Positions 21,845-30,138 of a stretch of 62,650 bases of DNA are shown here, piece by piece. The DNA lies in contig CAZGUH010000023.1 of the NCBI GenBank assembly GCA_964529005.1, positions 1 through 62,650 of the forward strand. Reading direction: 5' to 3'. Position numbers and translations under genes: made by a program. Every line of letters begins with the position of its first letter. Position 1 is the first letter of the stretch. Origin of the DNA: CAZGUH01 sp964529005 (GTDB taxonomy: Bacteria > Actinomycetota > Acidimicrobiia > Acidimicrobiales > Ilumatobacteraceae). The notes under the pieces are model-generated. The model worked only from the letters and a program-made list of their open reading frames with translations. It had not been told where the DNA came from and did no database searches.

Positions 21845-21888
21845 GCCCGAGATTCAACCACGCGGCGGCCGCCGGGCCAGAAGCTGCG

Positions 21889-24258
21889 TCACAGCTTCTT
21901 CAGCGGCGCCCAGGCGAGCGACAGGTGCTTCGTGCCCACCCCGCCGCGGAACCTCACGGTCGCCTCGGCCTTGTCGCCGCCGCCGGTGATCTCGAGGATG
22001 ATCCCCTCACCGAAGCTGGGGTGCTCGACGTCGTCGCCCACCCGCAGCCCGAGCATCTGGCTGTTCGCCGGTTGGGCGGGCGCTCGCTTCCCCGCCGCGA
22101 GCGCGGCGTCGACCACCCGCTCGCGGTGGGCGTCGGCGGCCGCCGCATCGTCGCGGTTCCAGCGCCTCCGGCGACCGCCGTAGGCCGGGCTGAAGCTCTC
22201 GGTGCTGCTCCACCGCTCGTCCCGCTCGCGGTAGCTCGCACGGCCGTAGCTGGTGCGCCCGCTGGTGTTGCCGACGTTCTCGACGAGGCCGGCGGGGATC
22301 TCGTCGAGGAAGCGCGACGGCGGGTTGTACTGCGTGGTGCCGAACAGCTGGCGGCTCCATGCATGGCTCAGGTGGAGCCGCTCCTGGGCACGGGTGATGC
22401 CCACATACGCGAGGCGCCGCTCCTCCTCCAGCTCGTCGGGGTCGGTGAGCGCGCGGGTGTGTGGGAACACGCCGTCTTCCATGCCGACGAGGAACACCAC
22501 GGGAAACTCGAGGCCCTTCGCCGAGTGCAGGGTCATCAGCACCACACGATCGTCGTCGTCGAGGTCGTCGGTGTCGGCGACGAGCGCGACCTGTTCCAGG
22601 AACTCGTCGAGGTGCGTGAACTCGCGCGCATGCCCGACCAGCTCGCCGATGTTCTCGATGCGGCCGGCGGCGTCGACGCTCTGCTCCGCCTCCAGCTCGC
22701 CCAGGTAGCCGCTGTCGTCGAGCGCGGCCTGGAGCAGGTCGGCGGGGCCGAGGTCACTGCGTGCGGAGAGGTCGTCGACGAGGGCGACGAACCGCGCCAC
22801 CCCCCGGGCCGCGGCGCCGGTGAGACCGGCCTCGGGCGCGCGGCGCATCGCCTCGAAGAACGAGATGCCCTCGTCCGCCGCCAGCGCGTCGAGCTTGGCG
22901 ACGCTGGAGTCGCCGATCCCCCGCTTGGGCACGTTGAGGATGCGTTTGATGCTGACCTCGTCGACCGGGTTGACGATCGCCCGCAGGTAGGCCATGGCGT
23001 CCTTGATCTCGCGGCGGTCGTAGAACCGGGTGCCGCCGACCACCTTGTAGGGGATGCCGAAGCGCATCAACGACTCCTCGAGCACGCGGCTCTGGGCGTT
23101 GGTGCGGTAGAAGACCGCCATCTCCTTCCACATCGCGTGCTCGGCGTGGCGCTGCTGGAGCGTGCGCGCCACCCAGGTGGCCTCGTCGCCCTCGTCCTCG
23201 GCGTGGTAGCGCACGATGCGCTCGCCGGCGCCCTTGTCGCTCCACAACTCCTTCGGCTTGCGCCCCGTGTTGTTGGCGATGACGGCGTTCGCCGCGTCGA
23301 GGATGGCCTGCGTGCTGCGGTAGTTCTGGTCGAGCACGATCGTGGTCACGTCAGGGAACGCGTCTTCGAACTGGCTGATGTTGCGCAGGTCGGCGCCGCG
23401 GAACTTGTAGATCGACTGGTCGTGGTCACCGACCGCCGTGATGCAGCCGCTCTCTGCGCTCAGAAGGACCGCGAGCTCGTTCTGAGCCATGTTGGTGTCC
23501 TGGTACTCGTCGATGAGCACGTGCTCGAACCGCTCGCGGTAGCCCTGGAGCACGTCCGGGTGCTCCCGGAACAGCCGCACCGTGTTGAACAGCAGATCGT
23601 CGAAGTCCATCGCCCCGGCCTTGAGCAGGCGGGCCTGGTAGTCGGCGTAGATCTCCGCGTACTTGCGCTCGAAGATGTTCGACGCCCGGGCTGCTGCGCC
23701 CGCGGGGTCGACCAGCTCGTTCTTCCACAAGCTGATCGCGCCATGGGTGCCCCGAGGGGTGAAGCGCTTCGCATCGAGCGCCATGTCGCGGATGACGTAG
23801 CTGGTGAGCCGCTGGGCGTCGGCCTGGTCGTAGATGCTGAACGTGCGGGGAAAGCCGAGCCGGTCGGCATGGCTGCGCAGAATACGGACGCACGCCGAGT
23901 GGAACGTGCTCACCCACATCTTCTGGGCCACCGGCCCGACGAGGGCCGCCACCCGCTCGCGCATCTCGGCCGCCGCCTTGTTGGTGAACGTGATGGCGAG
24001 GATGTGCATCGGGCTGACGCCCTCGGAGATCAGGTGGGCGATGCGGTGGGTGAGCACGCGCGTCTTGCCCGAGCCCGCGCCCGCGACCACCAGCAGCGGG
24101 CCGCCGCGGTGCACCACGGCGTCGAGCTGATCGGGGTTGAGGCCCTCGAGGTCGAGCGTGCGCCGCGGTCGACGGTCTGGCGCTGGCGCCTCGTCAGCCG
24201 GCGGCGCGTCGAAGTCGAAGCTGAGCGCGGAGTCGTCGGGAGGGCGAGACGGAGCCAT
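21889..24258 (-). CDS. pcrA: UvrD/PcrA-type superfamily 1A DNA helicase
   Basis: 3'-5' DNA helicase for repair and replication-transcription conflicts. The 789-residue protein has all SF1A motifs: I VVAGAGSGKTRVLTHRI, Ia ITFTNKAAAEM, II VLIDEYQDTN, III GDHDQSIYKFRGAD, IV DQNYRSTQAI, V VLMTLHSAKGLEFPVVFLVG and VI RRLAYVGITRAQERL. An acidic Pro-rich N-terminal extension of about 40 residues precedes the Q-motif (LNPDQLDAV). The C-terminus has the Tudor-like GDDVEHPSFGEGIILEI segment that in PcrA/UvrD1 contacts RNA polymerase. ATG 24258 with TAGGAT (minus strand, 24268-24273) 9 nt upstream. Confidence 0.96.
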   Translation of the reverse strand: MAPSRPPDDSALSFDFDAPPADEAPAPDRRPRRTLDLEGLNPDQLDAVVHRGGPLLVVAGAGSGKTRVLTHRIAHLISEGVSPMHILAITFTNKAAAEMRERVAALVGPVAQKMWVSTFHSACVRILRSHADRLGFPRTFSIYDQADAQRLTSYVIRDMALDAKRFTPRGTHGAISLWKNELVDPAGAAARASNIFERKYAEIYADYQARLLKAGAMDFDDLLFNTVRLFREHPDVLQGYRERFEHVLIDEYQDTNMAQNELAVLLSAESGCITAVGDHDQSIYKFRGADLRNISQFEDAFPDVTTIVLDQNYRSTQAILDAANAVIANNTGRKPKELWSDKGAGERIVRYHAEDEGDEATWVARTLQQRHAEHAMWKEMAVFYRTNAQSRVLEESLMRFGIPYKVVGGTRFYDRREIKDAMAYLRAIVNPVDEVSIKRILNVPKRGIGDSSVAKLDALAADEGISFFEAMRRAPEAGLTGAAARGVARFVALVDDLSARSDLGPADLLQAALDDSGYLGELEAEQSVDAAGRIENIGELVGHAREFTHLDEFLEQVALVADTDDLDDDDRVVLMTLHSAKGLEFPVVFLVGMEDGVFPHTRALTDPDELEEERRLAYVGITRAQERLHLSHAWSRQLFGTTQYNPPSRFLDEIPAGLVENVGNTSGRTSYGRASYRERDERWSSTESFSPAYGGRRRRWNRDDAAAADAHRERVVDAALAAGKRAPAQPANSQMLGLRVGDDVEHPSFGEGIILEITGGGDKAEATVRFRGGVGTKHLSLAWAPLKKL

Positions 24259-24329
24259 GACGGTCCCATCCTACGAACGGGGTCTGGCGTCGCTCGGAGC
24301 AGGCATACCGACGCACCGTCCGGACGATT

Positions 24330-24357
24330 CACAGCAAACGCACAGCCATCTCTCAGG
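24330..24357 (+). promoter_or_regulatory. Three 11-bp-spaced direct repeats, candidate response-regulator operator
   Basis: CACAGC at 24330-24335, CACAGC at 24341-24346 and the related CTCAGG at 24352-24357 lie exactly 11 bp apart, 36 nt before the response-regulator start. OmpR-family regulators bind tandem direct repeats with one-turn spacing, so this is a candidate autoregulatory site for the 24393-26542 pair. Confidence 0.6.
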
Positions 24358-24392
24358 TCGGAGCTGGTCGCCCGTGGTTGACTGAACGGCCG

Positions 24393-25109
24393 ATGGAGAA
24401 CGCCCCGGCACGGGTGCTGGTCGTCGACGACGAGCCGTCGATCCGCGAGCTCGTGTCCACGGTGCTGCGCTACGAAGGCTTCGAGGTGTCGGTCGCCGCC
24501 GACGGCCGGGCGGCCCTCGGCGAGATCGAGCGCTTCCGTCCCGACCTCGTCGTGCTCGACGTGATGATGCCCGAGCTCGACGGCTTCGAGGTGCAACGCC
24601 GCCTGGACACGGCCGGGCGGCGCATCCCCGTCATGTTCCTGACGGCGCGCGACGCGGTCGAGGACCGCGTCCACGGGCTCACGATCGGCGGCGACGACTA
24701 CCTCACCAAGCCGTTCAGCCTCGACGAGCTGGTGGCGCGGGTGCGCGCGGTGCTGCGCCGCGCCGGCGATCGCCGGGGCGGCTCGCGGCTCGTCGTCGAC
24801 GACCTCGAGCTCGACGAGGAGAGCCACGAGGTGCACCGCGGCGGCGAGCCGGTCGAGCTGACGCCCACCGAGTTCAAGCTGTTGCGCTTCCTGATGCGCA
24901 ACCCGCGGCGTGTGCTGTCCAAACCGCAGATCCTCGACCACGTGTGGCAGTACGACTTCGGCGGCGACGGGAACATCGTCGAGACCTACATCTCCTACCT
25001 CCGCCGGAAGATCGACGCCGGGCGGCCGCCGTTGATCCACACCGTGCGCGGCGTCGGGTACACGATCAAGCCCGCGCCTGCGCCACCGGCCGCCCGGGCG
25101 CCGCGCTGA
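24393..25109 (+). CDS. OmpR/PhoB-family response regulator
   Basis: DNA-binding response regulator, 238 residues. The receiver domain has the acidic pair in LVVDDEPS, phospho-acceptor Asp56 in LVVLDVMMPELDGF, the switch Thr/Ser in FLTARDAVED and Lys in DDYLTKPFSLDELVARVRA. The C-terminal winged helix is intact (VELTPTEFKLLRFLMRNPRR, VWQYDFGGDGNIVETYISYL, HTVRGVGYTIK). It resembles the MprA/TcrA-type actinobacterial regulators, but I cannot assign a specific stimulus. ATG 24393 gives a clean N-terminus. The stop overlaps the kinase start as TGATG. Confidence 0.93.
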   Translation: MENAPARVLVVDDEPSIRELVSTVLRYEGFEVSVAADGRAALGEIERFRPDLVVLDVMMPELDGFEVQRRLDTAGRRIPVMFLTARDAVEDRVHGLTIGGDDYLTKPFSLDELVARVRAVLRRAGDRRGGSRLVVDDLELDEESHEVHRGGEPVELTPTEFKLLRFLMRNPRRVLSKPQILDHVWQYDFGGDGNIVETYISYLRRKIDAGRPPLIHTVRGVGYTIKPAPAPPAARAPR

Positions 25110-26542
25110 TGTCGCTGCGGCTTCGCCTCACCGCGCTCGTGGTCGGCGCGTTCACCGTCGGCCTCGTCGTGCTCGGCATCGTCGTGCCGGCGCTGGTGCG
25201 CGACGACCTCACCGATCGCCTCGACGACGACCTGCGCAGCGGCGGCGAGGCCGCGGCCTTCCGAGCGCTCACCGACCTGGTGCGTCCGGGCGATCGGCCC
25301 GGCCCGCCGTCCGCGCCGCGCAATCCCGCGCTCGACGGCGCGTACGTCGAGGTGCGCAACGCCGACGGAACGCTGGCCATCGGCGGCTGGGTCGACGAGG
25401 AGCTCGGCGAGCGCGCGCTGCCCGACCTGCCCGACGAGCTTCCCGTCGGCGAGCGGGTGGGCTTCACGGTCGCATCCGTCGGACCGCTGCCGCCCGACCG
25501 CTACCGGGCGATGGCGTTCACCGCGCTCAACCGCCGGTCGGGCAACGAGGTCGCGCTGATCGTCGCGATGCCGACCACCGAGGTCGACCAGACGGTCAGC
25601 CAGGTCGTGCGCGTCACGGTGATCACCGCCGCGGTGACGCTGGCGGGTGTGGCCGCGCTGGCGTGGTCGTTGGTGCGCTTCGGTTTGCGCCCGTTGCGCC
25701 GCATGGAGCGCACCGCAGCCGCGATCACGACCGCCGGTGATCTCCACCAGCGCATCGAGCATCCCGGACCGCGCACCGAGCTGGGCGCTCTGGGCGGCAC
25801 CCTCAACACGATGCTCGCCAGATTGGAGGCGAGCTTCGCCGCGCAGCGCGACACCGAAGCCCGGCTGCGCCGGTTCGTCAGCGACGCGTCGCACGAGCTG
25901 CGGACGCCGTTGACGTCGATCCGCGGCTACGCCGAGCTCTATCGCCGCGGCGGCGACGGCGCCGAGCAGGTCGAGCGCAGCATGTCCCGCATCGAGGACG
26001 AAGCCGGCCGGATGACACGTCTCGTCGACGACCTGCTGTTGCTGGCGCGCGTCGGCGAATCGTCGCCTCTGGAGCGAGCCCCCGTCGAGCTCTCCGCGCT
26101 CGTCGACGATCTGGTCGGCGATCTGCGCGCCGTCGAGCCCGACCGACCGGTGTCGCTGCGCGTGGAGCGGGTCGTGGTCGACGGCGATCGGCATCGGTTG
26201 ACCCAGGCCGTCGCCAACGTGCTGACCAACGCCCGGGTGCACACGCCCGCCGGCGCCCCGATCGACGTCGACGTCCGCCACGCCGCCGGAATGGCAGAGA
26301 TCGCGATCGCGGACCACGGCCCTGGCATCCCCGAGTCGGCGCGGGCACACGTCTTCGACCGCTTCTACCGAGCCGACGCGTCGCGGGCGCGGCCCACCGG
26401 CGGCAGCGGTCTGGGCCTCGCGATCTGCTCGGCGATCGTCGAGGCGCACGGCGGCACGGTCACCCTGGACGACACCCCGGGTGGCGGGACGACGTTCCGG
26501 ATCCGTCTCCCGGCCGCGCCGAGCGACGGCGAAGCGACCTGA
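25109..26542 (+). CDS. Membrane sensor histidine kinase, partner of the upstream regulator
   Basis: A 477-residue HisKA kinase. TM1 is near residues 8-30, an extracytoplasmic sensor of about 140 residues follows, TM2 is near 170-192, then a HAMP linker (RFGLRPLRRMERTAAAI). The H-box is FVSDASHELRTPLTSIRGYA, the N-box VLTNARVHTPAG, G1 ADHGPGIPES and G2 GGSGLGLAICSAIVEAHGGT. The sensor region has no recognisable ligand domain and is acidic and Pro-rich. ATG 25109 overlaps the response-regulator stop, so the pair is translationally coupled. Confidence 0.93.
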   Translation: MSLRLRLTALVVGAFTVGLVVLGIVVPALVRDDLTDRLDDDLRSGGEAAAFRALTDLVRPGDRPGPPSAPRNPALDGAYVEVRNADGTLAIGGWVDEELGERALPDLPDELPVGERVGFTVASVGPLPPDRYRAMAFTALNRRSGNEVALIVAMPTTEVDQTVSQVVRVTVITAAVTLAGVAALAWSLVRFGLRPLRRMERTAAAITTAGDLHQRIEHPGPRTELGALGGTLNTMLARLEASFAAQRDTEARLRRFVSDASHELRTPLTSIRGYAELYRRGGDGAEQVERSMSRIEDEAGRMTRLVDDLLLLARVGESSPLERAPVELSALVDDLVGDLRAVEPDRPVSLRVERVVVDGDRHRLTQAVANVLTNARVHTPAGAPIDVDVRHAAGMAEIAIADHGPGIPESARAHVFDRFYRADASRARPTGGSGLGLAICSAIVEAHGGTVTLDDTPGGGTTFRIRLPAAPSDGEAT

Positions 26543-26585
26543 CGAGGGTGACCGTCCGCCGCGGACCGATCAGCGATCATGGTGC

Positions 26586-27377
26586 ATGCGGTTGGACATG
26601 GAGGAGTGGATCCGGCGTGCCGCGCCGGTGCGCACGGACGACCTCGATCTGGACGCGTTCATCGAGCGGCCTCTCACACCCGAGTCGTTGCGGTGCCTGC
26701 GTTACATGCACGACGTCGAGTACCACACCGTCTGCTACATGCGGGACCTGCTGCTCACCCCGGCGCACGCGGACCCGGAGTTGACGGCGTTCCTGACGAT
26801 CTGGAACTTCGAGGAGTTCTGGCACGGCGAAGCGATCGCCGCCGTGCTGAAGGCTCACGGCGAGGAGGCGGGGCAGCCACGGGTCAGGGAGCTGCGCCAC
26901 GTGCGGCGGGTGCGCGAGATGCTGCAGCCGCTGTTCCACTGGACGGTCACGCGGTTCGCCGGGGACGAGATGGTGGCGACGCACATGACCTGGGGAGCGA
27001 TCAACGAGTGGACGGCGCAAGCGGCATACGGCCGTCTGGCCGCGCTCGCCGACCATCCCGAGCTGACGAAGCTGCTGCGGCGCATCATGCGCCAGGAGGG
27101 CCGGCACATCGACGTCTACGCGGCCCGGGCGGCCGAGATCCTTGCCGGAAGCCGCCGAGCGCAACGCTTCACGCGCTACGCCCTCCGCACCCGATGGGCG
27201 CCGGTCGGCACCGGCGTCGCCCCCGACAGCGAGGTGCGCCACATGGTCACCCATCTGTTCGGCGGACCCGACGGCCGCGACGCGCTCGCCCGGATCGACC
27301 GCCACATCGACCGGATGCCCGGCCTCGCCGGCCTATGCCTGACGACAGCGGCCGCCGACCGCCACCTCGCTGCGTGA
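26586..27377 (+). CDS. Ferritin-like diiron-type protein
   Basis: A 263-residue, mostly helical protein. Putative metal ligands are in NFEEFWHGEAIAAVLKAH (E-x-x-H), AINEWTAQAAY and RQEGRHIDVYAARAAEIL (E-x-x-H), the four-helix pattern of ferritin-like or acyl-ACP-desaturase-like diiron proteins. His-rich HDVEYHTVCYMRDLL may add to the first helix. The substrate is unknown; possibilities are fatty-acyl or small-molecule oxidation. Start ATG 26586; ATG 26598 is an alternative. It lies 43 nt after the kinase gene on the same strand and may be read through from that operon. Confidence 0.72.
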   Translation: MRLDMEEWIRRAAPVRTDDLDLDAFIERPLTPESLRCLRYMHDVEYHTVCYMRDLLLTPAHADPELTAFLTIWNFEEFWHGEAIAAVLKAHGEEAGQPRVRELRHVRRVREMLQPLFHWTVTRFAGDEMVATHMTWGAINEWTAQAAYGRLAALADHPELTKLLRRIMRQEGRHIDVYAARAAEILAGSRRAQRFTRYALRTRWAPVGTGVAPDSEVRHMVTHLFGGPDGRDALARIDRHIDRMPGLAGLCLTTAAADRHLAA

Positions 27378-27480
27378 GGACATCGCGGAGGGACTGAACG
27401 CGGGCGCTCCCGGAGACGGATAACGTGCACGCGTCCGGTCACGTCGACCGGGCATCAAGAGCAAAGTGAGAAACGCAAAC

Positions 27481-27681
27481 ATGGCGACCGGAACGGTGAA
27501 GTTCTTCAACGCGACCAAGGGCTACGGCTTCATCTCTCGTGAGGACGGAGAGGACGTGTTCGTCCACTTCTCCAACATCCAGGGTTCGGGCTACCGCTCC
27601 TTGGAGGAAGGCCAGCGGGTCGAGTTCGACATCGCTCCCGGCCGCAAGGGGCAGGAGGCCCACAACGTCAAGGTTGTCTGA
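27481..27681 (+). CDS. cspA: Cold-shock protein
   Basis: Small OB-fold RNA chaperone of 66 residues, MATGTVKFFNATKGYGFISR with RNP1 KGYGFI and RNP2 DVFVHFSNI, ending EAHNVKVV. Length matches the CspA family. ATG 27481 was chosen over an in-frame ATG 15 nt upstream because it gives the canonical N-terminus. The 103-nt upstream region has no gene and probably carries promoter and leader. A strong hairpin follows the stop. The gene symbol reflects family membership rather than one-to-one orthology. Confidence 0.94.
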   Translation: MATGTVKFFNATKGYGFISREDGEDVFVHFSNIQGSGYRSLEEGQRVEFDIAPGRKGQEAHNVKVV

Positions 27682-27701
27682 CACCTGACACCCGAACAAT
27701 G

Positions 27702-27731
27702 CGAGGGCCGGCACGCGAGTGCCGGCCCTCG
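27702..27731. terminator. Intrinsic terminator between cspA and ung
   Basis: Perfect 13-bp stem CGAGGGCCGGCAC (27702-27714) / GTGCCGGCCCTCG (27719-27731) with a GCGA loop, followed by TCGTTT. It starts 20 nt after the cspA stop and can serve the convergent ung gene as well. Confidence 0.88.
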
Positions 27732-27751
27732 TCGTTTCAGCGGCTCGTCGT

Positions 27752-28411
27752 TCAGCTCAGCGACCAGTCGATGGGGGGCAGCCCTGCGGCGGTGAGGGCG
27801 GCGTTCGCCCGTGAGAACGGGCGGCTGCCGAAGAACCCGTTGTGCGCCGACAGCGGGGACGGATGGGCCGATTCGATGACGACGTGGCGGGCGGTGTCGA
27901 TCAGCGGCTTCTTCTTGCGGGCGTAGCCGCCCCACAGGATGAACACGACCCGGTGGCTCTTGGCGTCGACAGCCCGGATCACCTGATCGGTGAAGCGCTC
28001 CCATCCCTTGCCCTGGTGTGACCCGGCCTGGCCGGCGCGGACGGTGAGCGTCGCGTTCAGCAGCAGGACACCTTGGCGGGCCCACTTCTCCAGGTTGCCG
28101 TGTCCCGGCGGGCGGTGGCCGAGATCGTCGTGCAGCTCGCGATGGATGTTGGCGAGCGACGGAGGGATCGCCACCCCGTCTCGCACCGAGAAGCACAGCC
28201 CGTGAGCCTGGCGGGGGCCGTGGTAGGGATCCTGGCCCAGGATCAGCACTCGCGTGTCGGCATACGGCGTGAGGTGGAGAGCGGCGAACACGTCCTTGAC
28301 GGGCGGGTAGACGGTGTTGCGGGCACGCTCACGGGCGACGAAGTCCTGGAGCTCCGCCCAGTAGGGCTGCTGGAGCTCGGCGCGCAACACGGGGTTCCAA
28401 TCGGTCTTCAC
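27752..28411 (-). CDS. ung: Uracil-DNA glycosylase, family 1
   Basis: Removes uracil from DNA. The 219-residue protein carries family-1 motifs: water-activating GQDPYHGPRQAHGLCFSV, LLLNATLTVRAGQAGSHQGK, VFILWGGYARKK and the leucine-loop HPSPLSAHNGFFGSRPFS. The open frame continues far upstream through the neighbouring low-complexity gene in a different register. The real start is GTG 28411 (reads VKTDWNPVL), with GAGGGGC just upstream. Length is typical of Ung. Confidence 0.96.
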   Translation of the reverse strand: MKTDWNPVLRAELQQPYWAELQDFVARERARNTVYPPVKDVFAALHLTPYADTRVLILGQDPYHGPRQAHGLCFSVRDGVAIPPSLANIHRELHDDLGHRPPGHGNLEKWARQGVLLLNATLTVRAGQAGSHQGKGWERFTDQVIRAVDAKSHRVVFILWGGYARKKKPLIDTARHVVIESAHPSPLSAHNGFFGSRPFSRANAALTAAGLPPIDWSLS

Positions 28412-28448
28412 TGCCCCTCGATCATGCCGCACGCGAGGCGGCCGCAGG

Positions 28449-29296
28449 TCAGTCGTCGTCGTGATCGTCGTCGCCGCCATGGCCGTGCCCGCTGTGATCG
28501 TCGTCGTCACGGTCGTCGTGGCCGCTGCCGTGGCCGCTGCTGTCGTCACGGCGGTCGTCGTCACGGCGGTCGTCGTCGCGGTCGTCGCCATGGTGGCTGC
28601 CGGGACCGCTGNNNNNNNNNNNNNNNNNNNNNNNNNNNNNNNNNNNNNNNNNNNNNNNNNNNNNNNNNNNNNNNNNNNNNNNNNNNNNNNNNNNNNNNNN
28701 NNNNNNNNNNNGTCGTCACGGCGGTCGTCGTCGCGGTCGTCGCCATGGTGGCTGCCGGGACCGCTGTTGTCGTGGCGGTCGTCGTCGCAGTCGTCGTCGT
28801 CGATCGACGTGGACGGCACGCTCGAGGACGTTCTGTCGTCGTCGCAGCCGTCGTTGTCGATCGAGGTCGACGGCGCGCTGGCATCCGGTCCATCGTCGAT
28901 CGAGGTCGACGGAGCGGAGTTCTCCACCGACGACGACGTCGAACTGTCGTCGACCGACGTCGAGACGGAGCCGGTGGCCGGGGTGGACGACGCGACGCTG
29001 CTGGTCACGTCCGCGCTCGTCGACACGTCCGCGCTGGTGGAGACGTCGGCGCTGGTGGACACGTCCGCGCTGGTGGAGACGTCGGCGCTGGACGACACGT
29101 CCGCACTCGACGACACGTCCGCGCTGGACGTGACGGCGTCGCTCGACGTCGACACCGCGTTCGGGACCGGGGACTGCGGGGAGCGTGGAAGCCCGTCACC
29201 GGCGGTGGCGAAACCGACCAACCCGAACAATGCCGCGGCGCTGACCGTGGAGATCACGATCACTCGGCGGGCTCCGTCGTCTCTGACCGTCCCCAT
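28449..29296 (-). CDS. Exported Ser/Thr/Asp-rich repeat protein interrupted by an assembly gap
   Basis: An N-terminal basic stretch and hydrophobic helix (RRVIVISTVSAAALFGLVGF, about residues 10-32) mark a signal peptide or anchor. Then come roughly seven SxSADV hexapeptides, repeats of PSTSID(D/N) followed by acidic CDDDR runs, and a His/Asp/Gly-rich end (GHDDRDDDDHSGHGHGGDDD) finishing at TGA 28451-28449. ATG 29296 has GGGAGG 6 nt upstream. The 100-N gap at 28612-28711 lies in the acidic part. The reading frame is the same on both sides when the identical 55-bp flanks are superimposed, so the gene is probably intact. The acidic/His tail could bind divalent cations (inference). It lies 71 nt downstream of the sigma/partner pair on the same strand. 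Confidence 0.75.
28557..28766. repeat. Identical 55-bp direct repeats flanking the assembly gap
   Basis: Positions 28557-28611 and 28712-28766 are identical over 55 nt and directly abut the two sides of the N run. They encode the same peptide (SGPGSHHGDDRDDDRRDD) on the minus strand in the exported Asp-rich gene. This is either a true tandem repeat or, more simply, one sequence present at both contig ends. Confidence 0.95.
28612..28711. other. 100-N scaffold gap
   Basis: Exactly 100 ambiguous bases, a conventional placeholder for a gap of unknown size. It is bounded on both sides by the same 55-bp sequence. Confidence 0.99.
29010..29136. repeat. 18-bp tandem repeat encoding SxSADV hexapeptides
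   Basis: About seven imperfect 18-bp units encode alternating S-S/S-T-S-A-D-V on the minus strand within the exported Ser/Asp-rich gene. Units differ mainly at synonymous or Ser/Thr-changing positions, indicating slippage-type expansion within a coding sequence. Confidence 0.8.
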
Positions 29297-29367
29297 GGAA
29301 TGCCTCCCTCGTCGTTCGGACACCCGGGGACACGCCGCACGAGTGCGCGAGGTTTGGCGCGGGTCCG

Positions 29368-30138
29368 TCAGCCCGGTCCGCTGGACCCGCCGTTCTCGTC
29401 GATGTCGTGCACCATCTGCCCGCCCTCGACACGGACCTCGATCCGCGACGATCGGTCGTCGTCACGGAAGCGGACGCGGACGCGCTCGGAGCTGTTGTCC
29501 TCGATCTCCTCGGCGAAGCCAGGCGCCGGCGTCGTGCCCAGCAGCGACAACGCGCCGTCGGCCAGCCGCACGGTGATGGAGCCGCCGACCGACGAGAACG
29601 TCTGGGTCGCCGGCGCGACCGTGGTCGCAGGGCTGGAGGTCTCCGACGTCTCCGGCGCCGATGACGGCGGCGACGTCGGCGACGACGGGTCGCTCGTGGA
29701 CGTCTCCGGCGTGGATGGAACGCTCGACGGGAGCGTCCCGGGCGGCACGCTGGCCGGCGCCGAGCCGCCGGGCTGCGACGTGGCCGGATCGGTGGTCACC
29801 GCGCTGGCCGGCGACGACGGTGATGTCGTCGTGACGGTCGACGTGGCGGTCGTCGAGGCTGTCGTCGACGCAGGCGGAGGCGCCGTCGACGTCGGCGACG
29901 GCAGCGTTGCCGGTGCGGTGTCAGCCGAGCGCAGCTCGCCGGGACCGTCGTCGCGCACGATCGTCCCGATGCCGACGGCGATCGCCGCGACGGCGGCGAC
30001 GCCGCTGACGATCCCGACGCGCCGGCGCCGGATCGCCCGCGCCCGGGCGTGCATCGCCGCCAATCCACGGTCCTCGTCGGGCGCCGGGCCGGCGAGGCGC
30101 TGGAGGTCGTCGCGCAACCAACGATCGTCGTCGCTCAT
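29368..30138 (-). CDS. Single-TM protein, probable anti-sigma-like partner of the adjacent sigma factor
   Basis: A 256-residue protein. The cytoplasmic N-terminus (DDDRWLRDDLQRLAGPAPDE) is short, a basic RRRR precedes a TM helix near residues 41-61, then a 100-residue Ser/Thr/Pro linker leads to a folded extracytoplasmic domain of about 70 residues (GGSITVRLADGALSLLGTTP, then SSERVRVRFRDDDRSSRIEV). No classical zinc-binding HxxxCxxC anti-sigma motif is present. Placement immediately after a sigma gene with ATGA overlap and this topology argue for a membrane anti-sigma or signal-receiving role, which is inference. It precedes the exported Asp-rich gene. Confidence 0.68.
   Translation of the reverse strand: MSDDDRWLRDDLQRLAGPAPDEDRGLAAMHARARAIRRRRVGIVSGVAAVAAIAVGIGTIVRDDGPGELRSADTAPATLPSPTSTAPPPASTTASTTATSTVTTTSPSSPASAVTTDPATSQPGGSAPASVPPGTLPSSVPSTPETSTSDPSSPTSPPSSAPETSETSSPATTVAPATQTFSSVGGSITVRLADGALSLLGTTPAPGFAEEIEDNSSERVRVRFRDDDRSSRIEVRVEGGQMVHDIDENGGSSGPG

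Noticed and set aside
27752..29323. One long minus-strand frame joining ung to the low-complexity exported gene through the gap
   Set aside because: The join arises only because 100 Ns change the register. ung has its own GTG start at 28411 and the exported gene its own stop at 28449.
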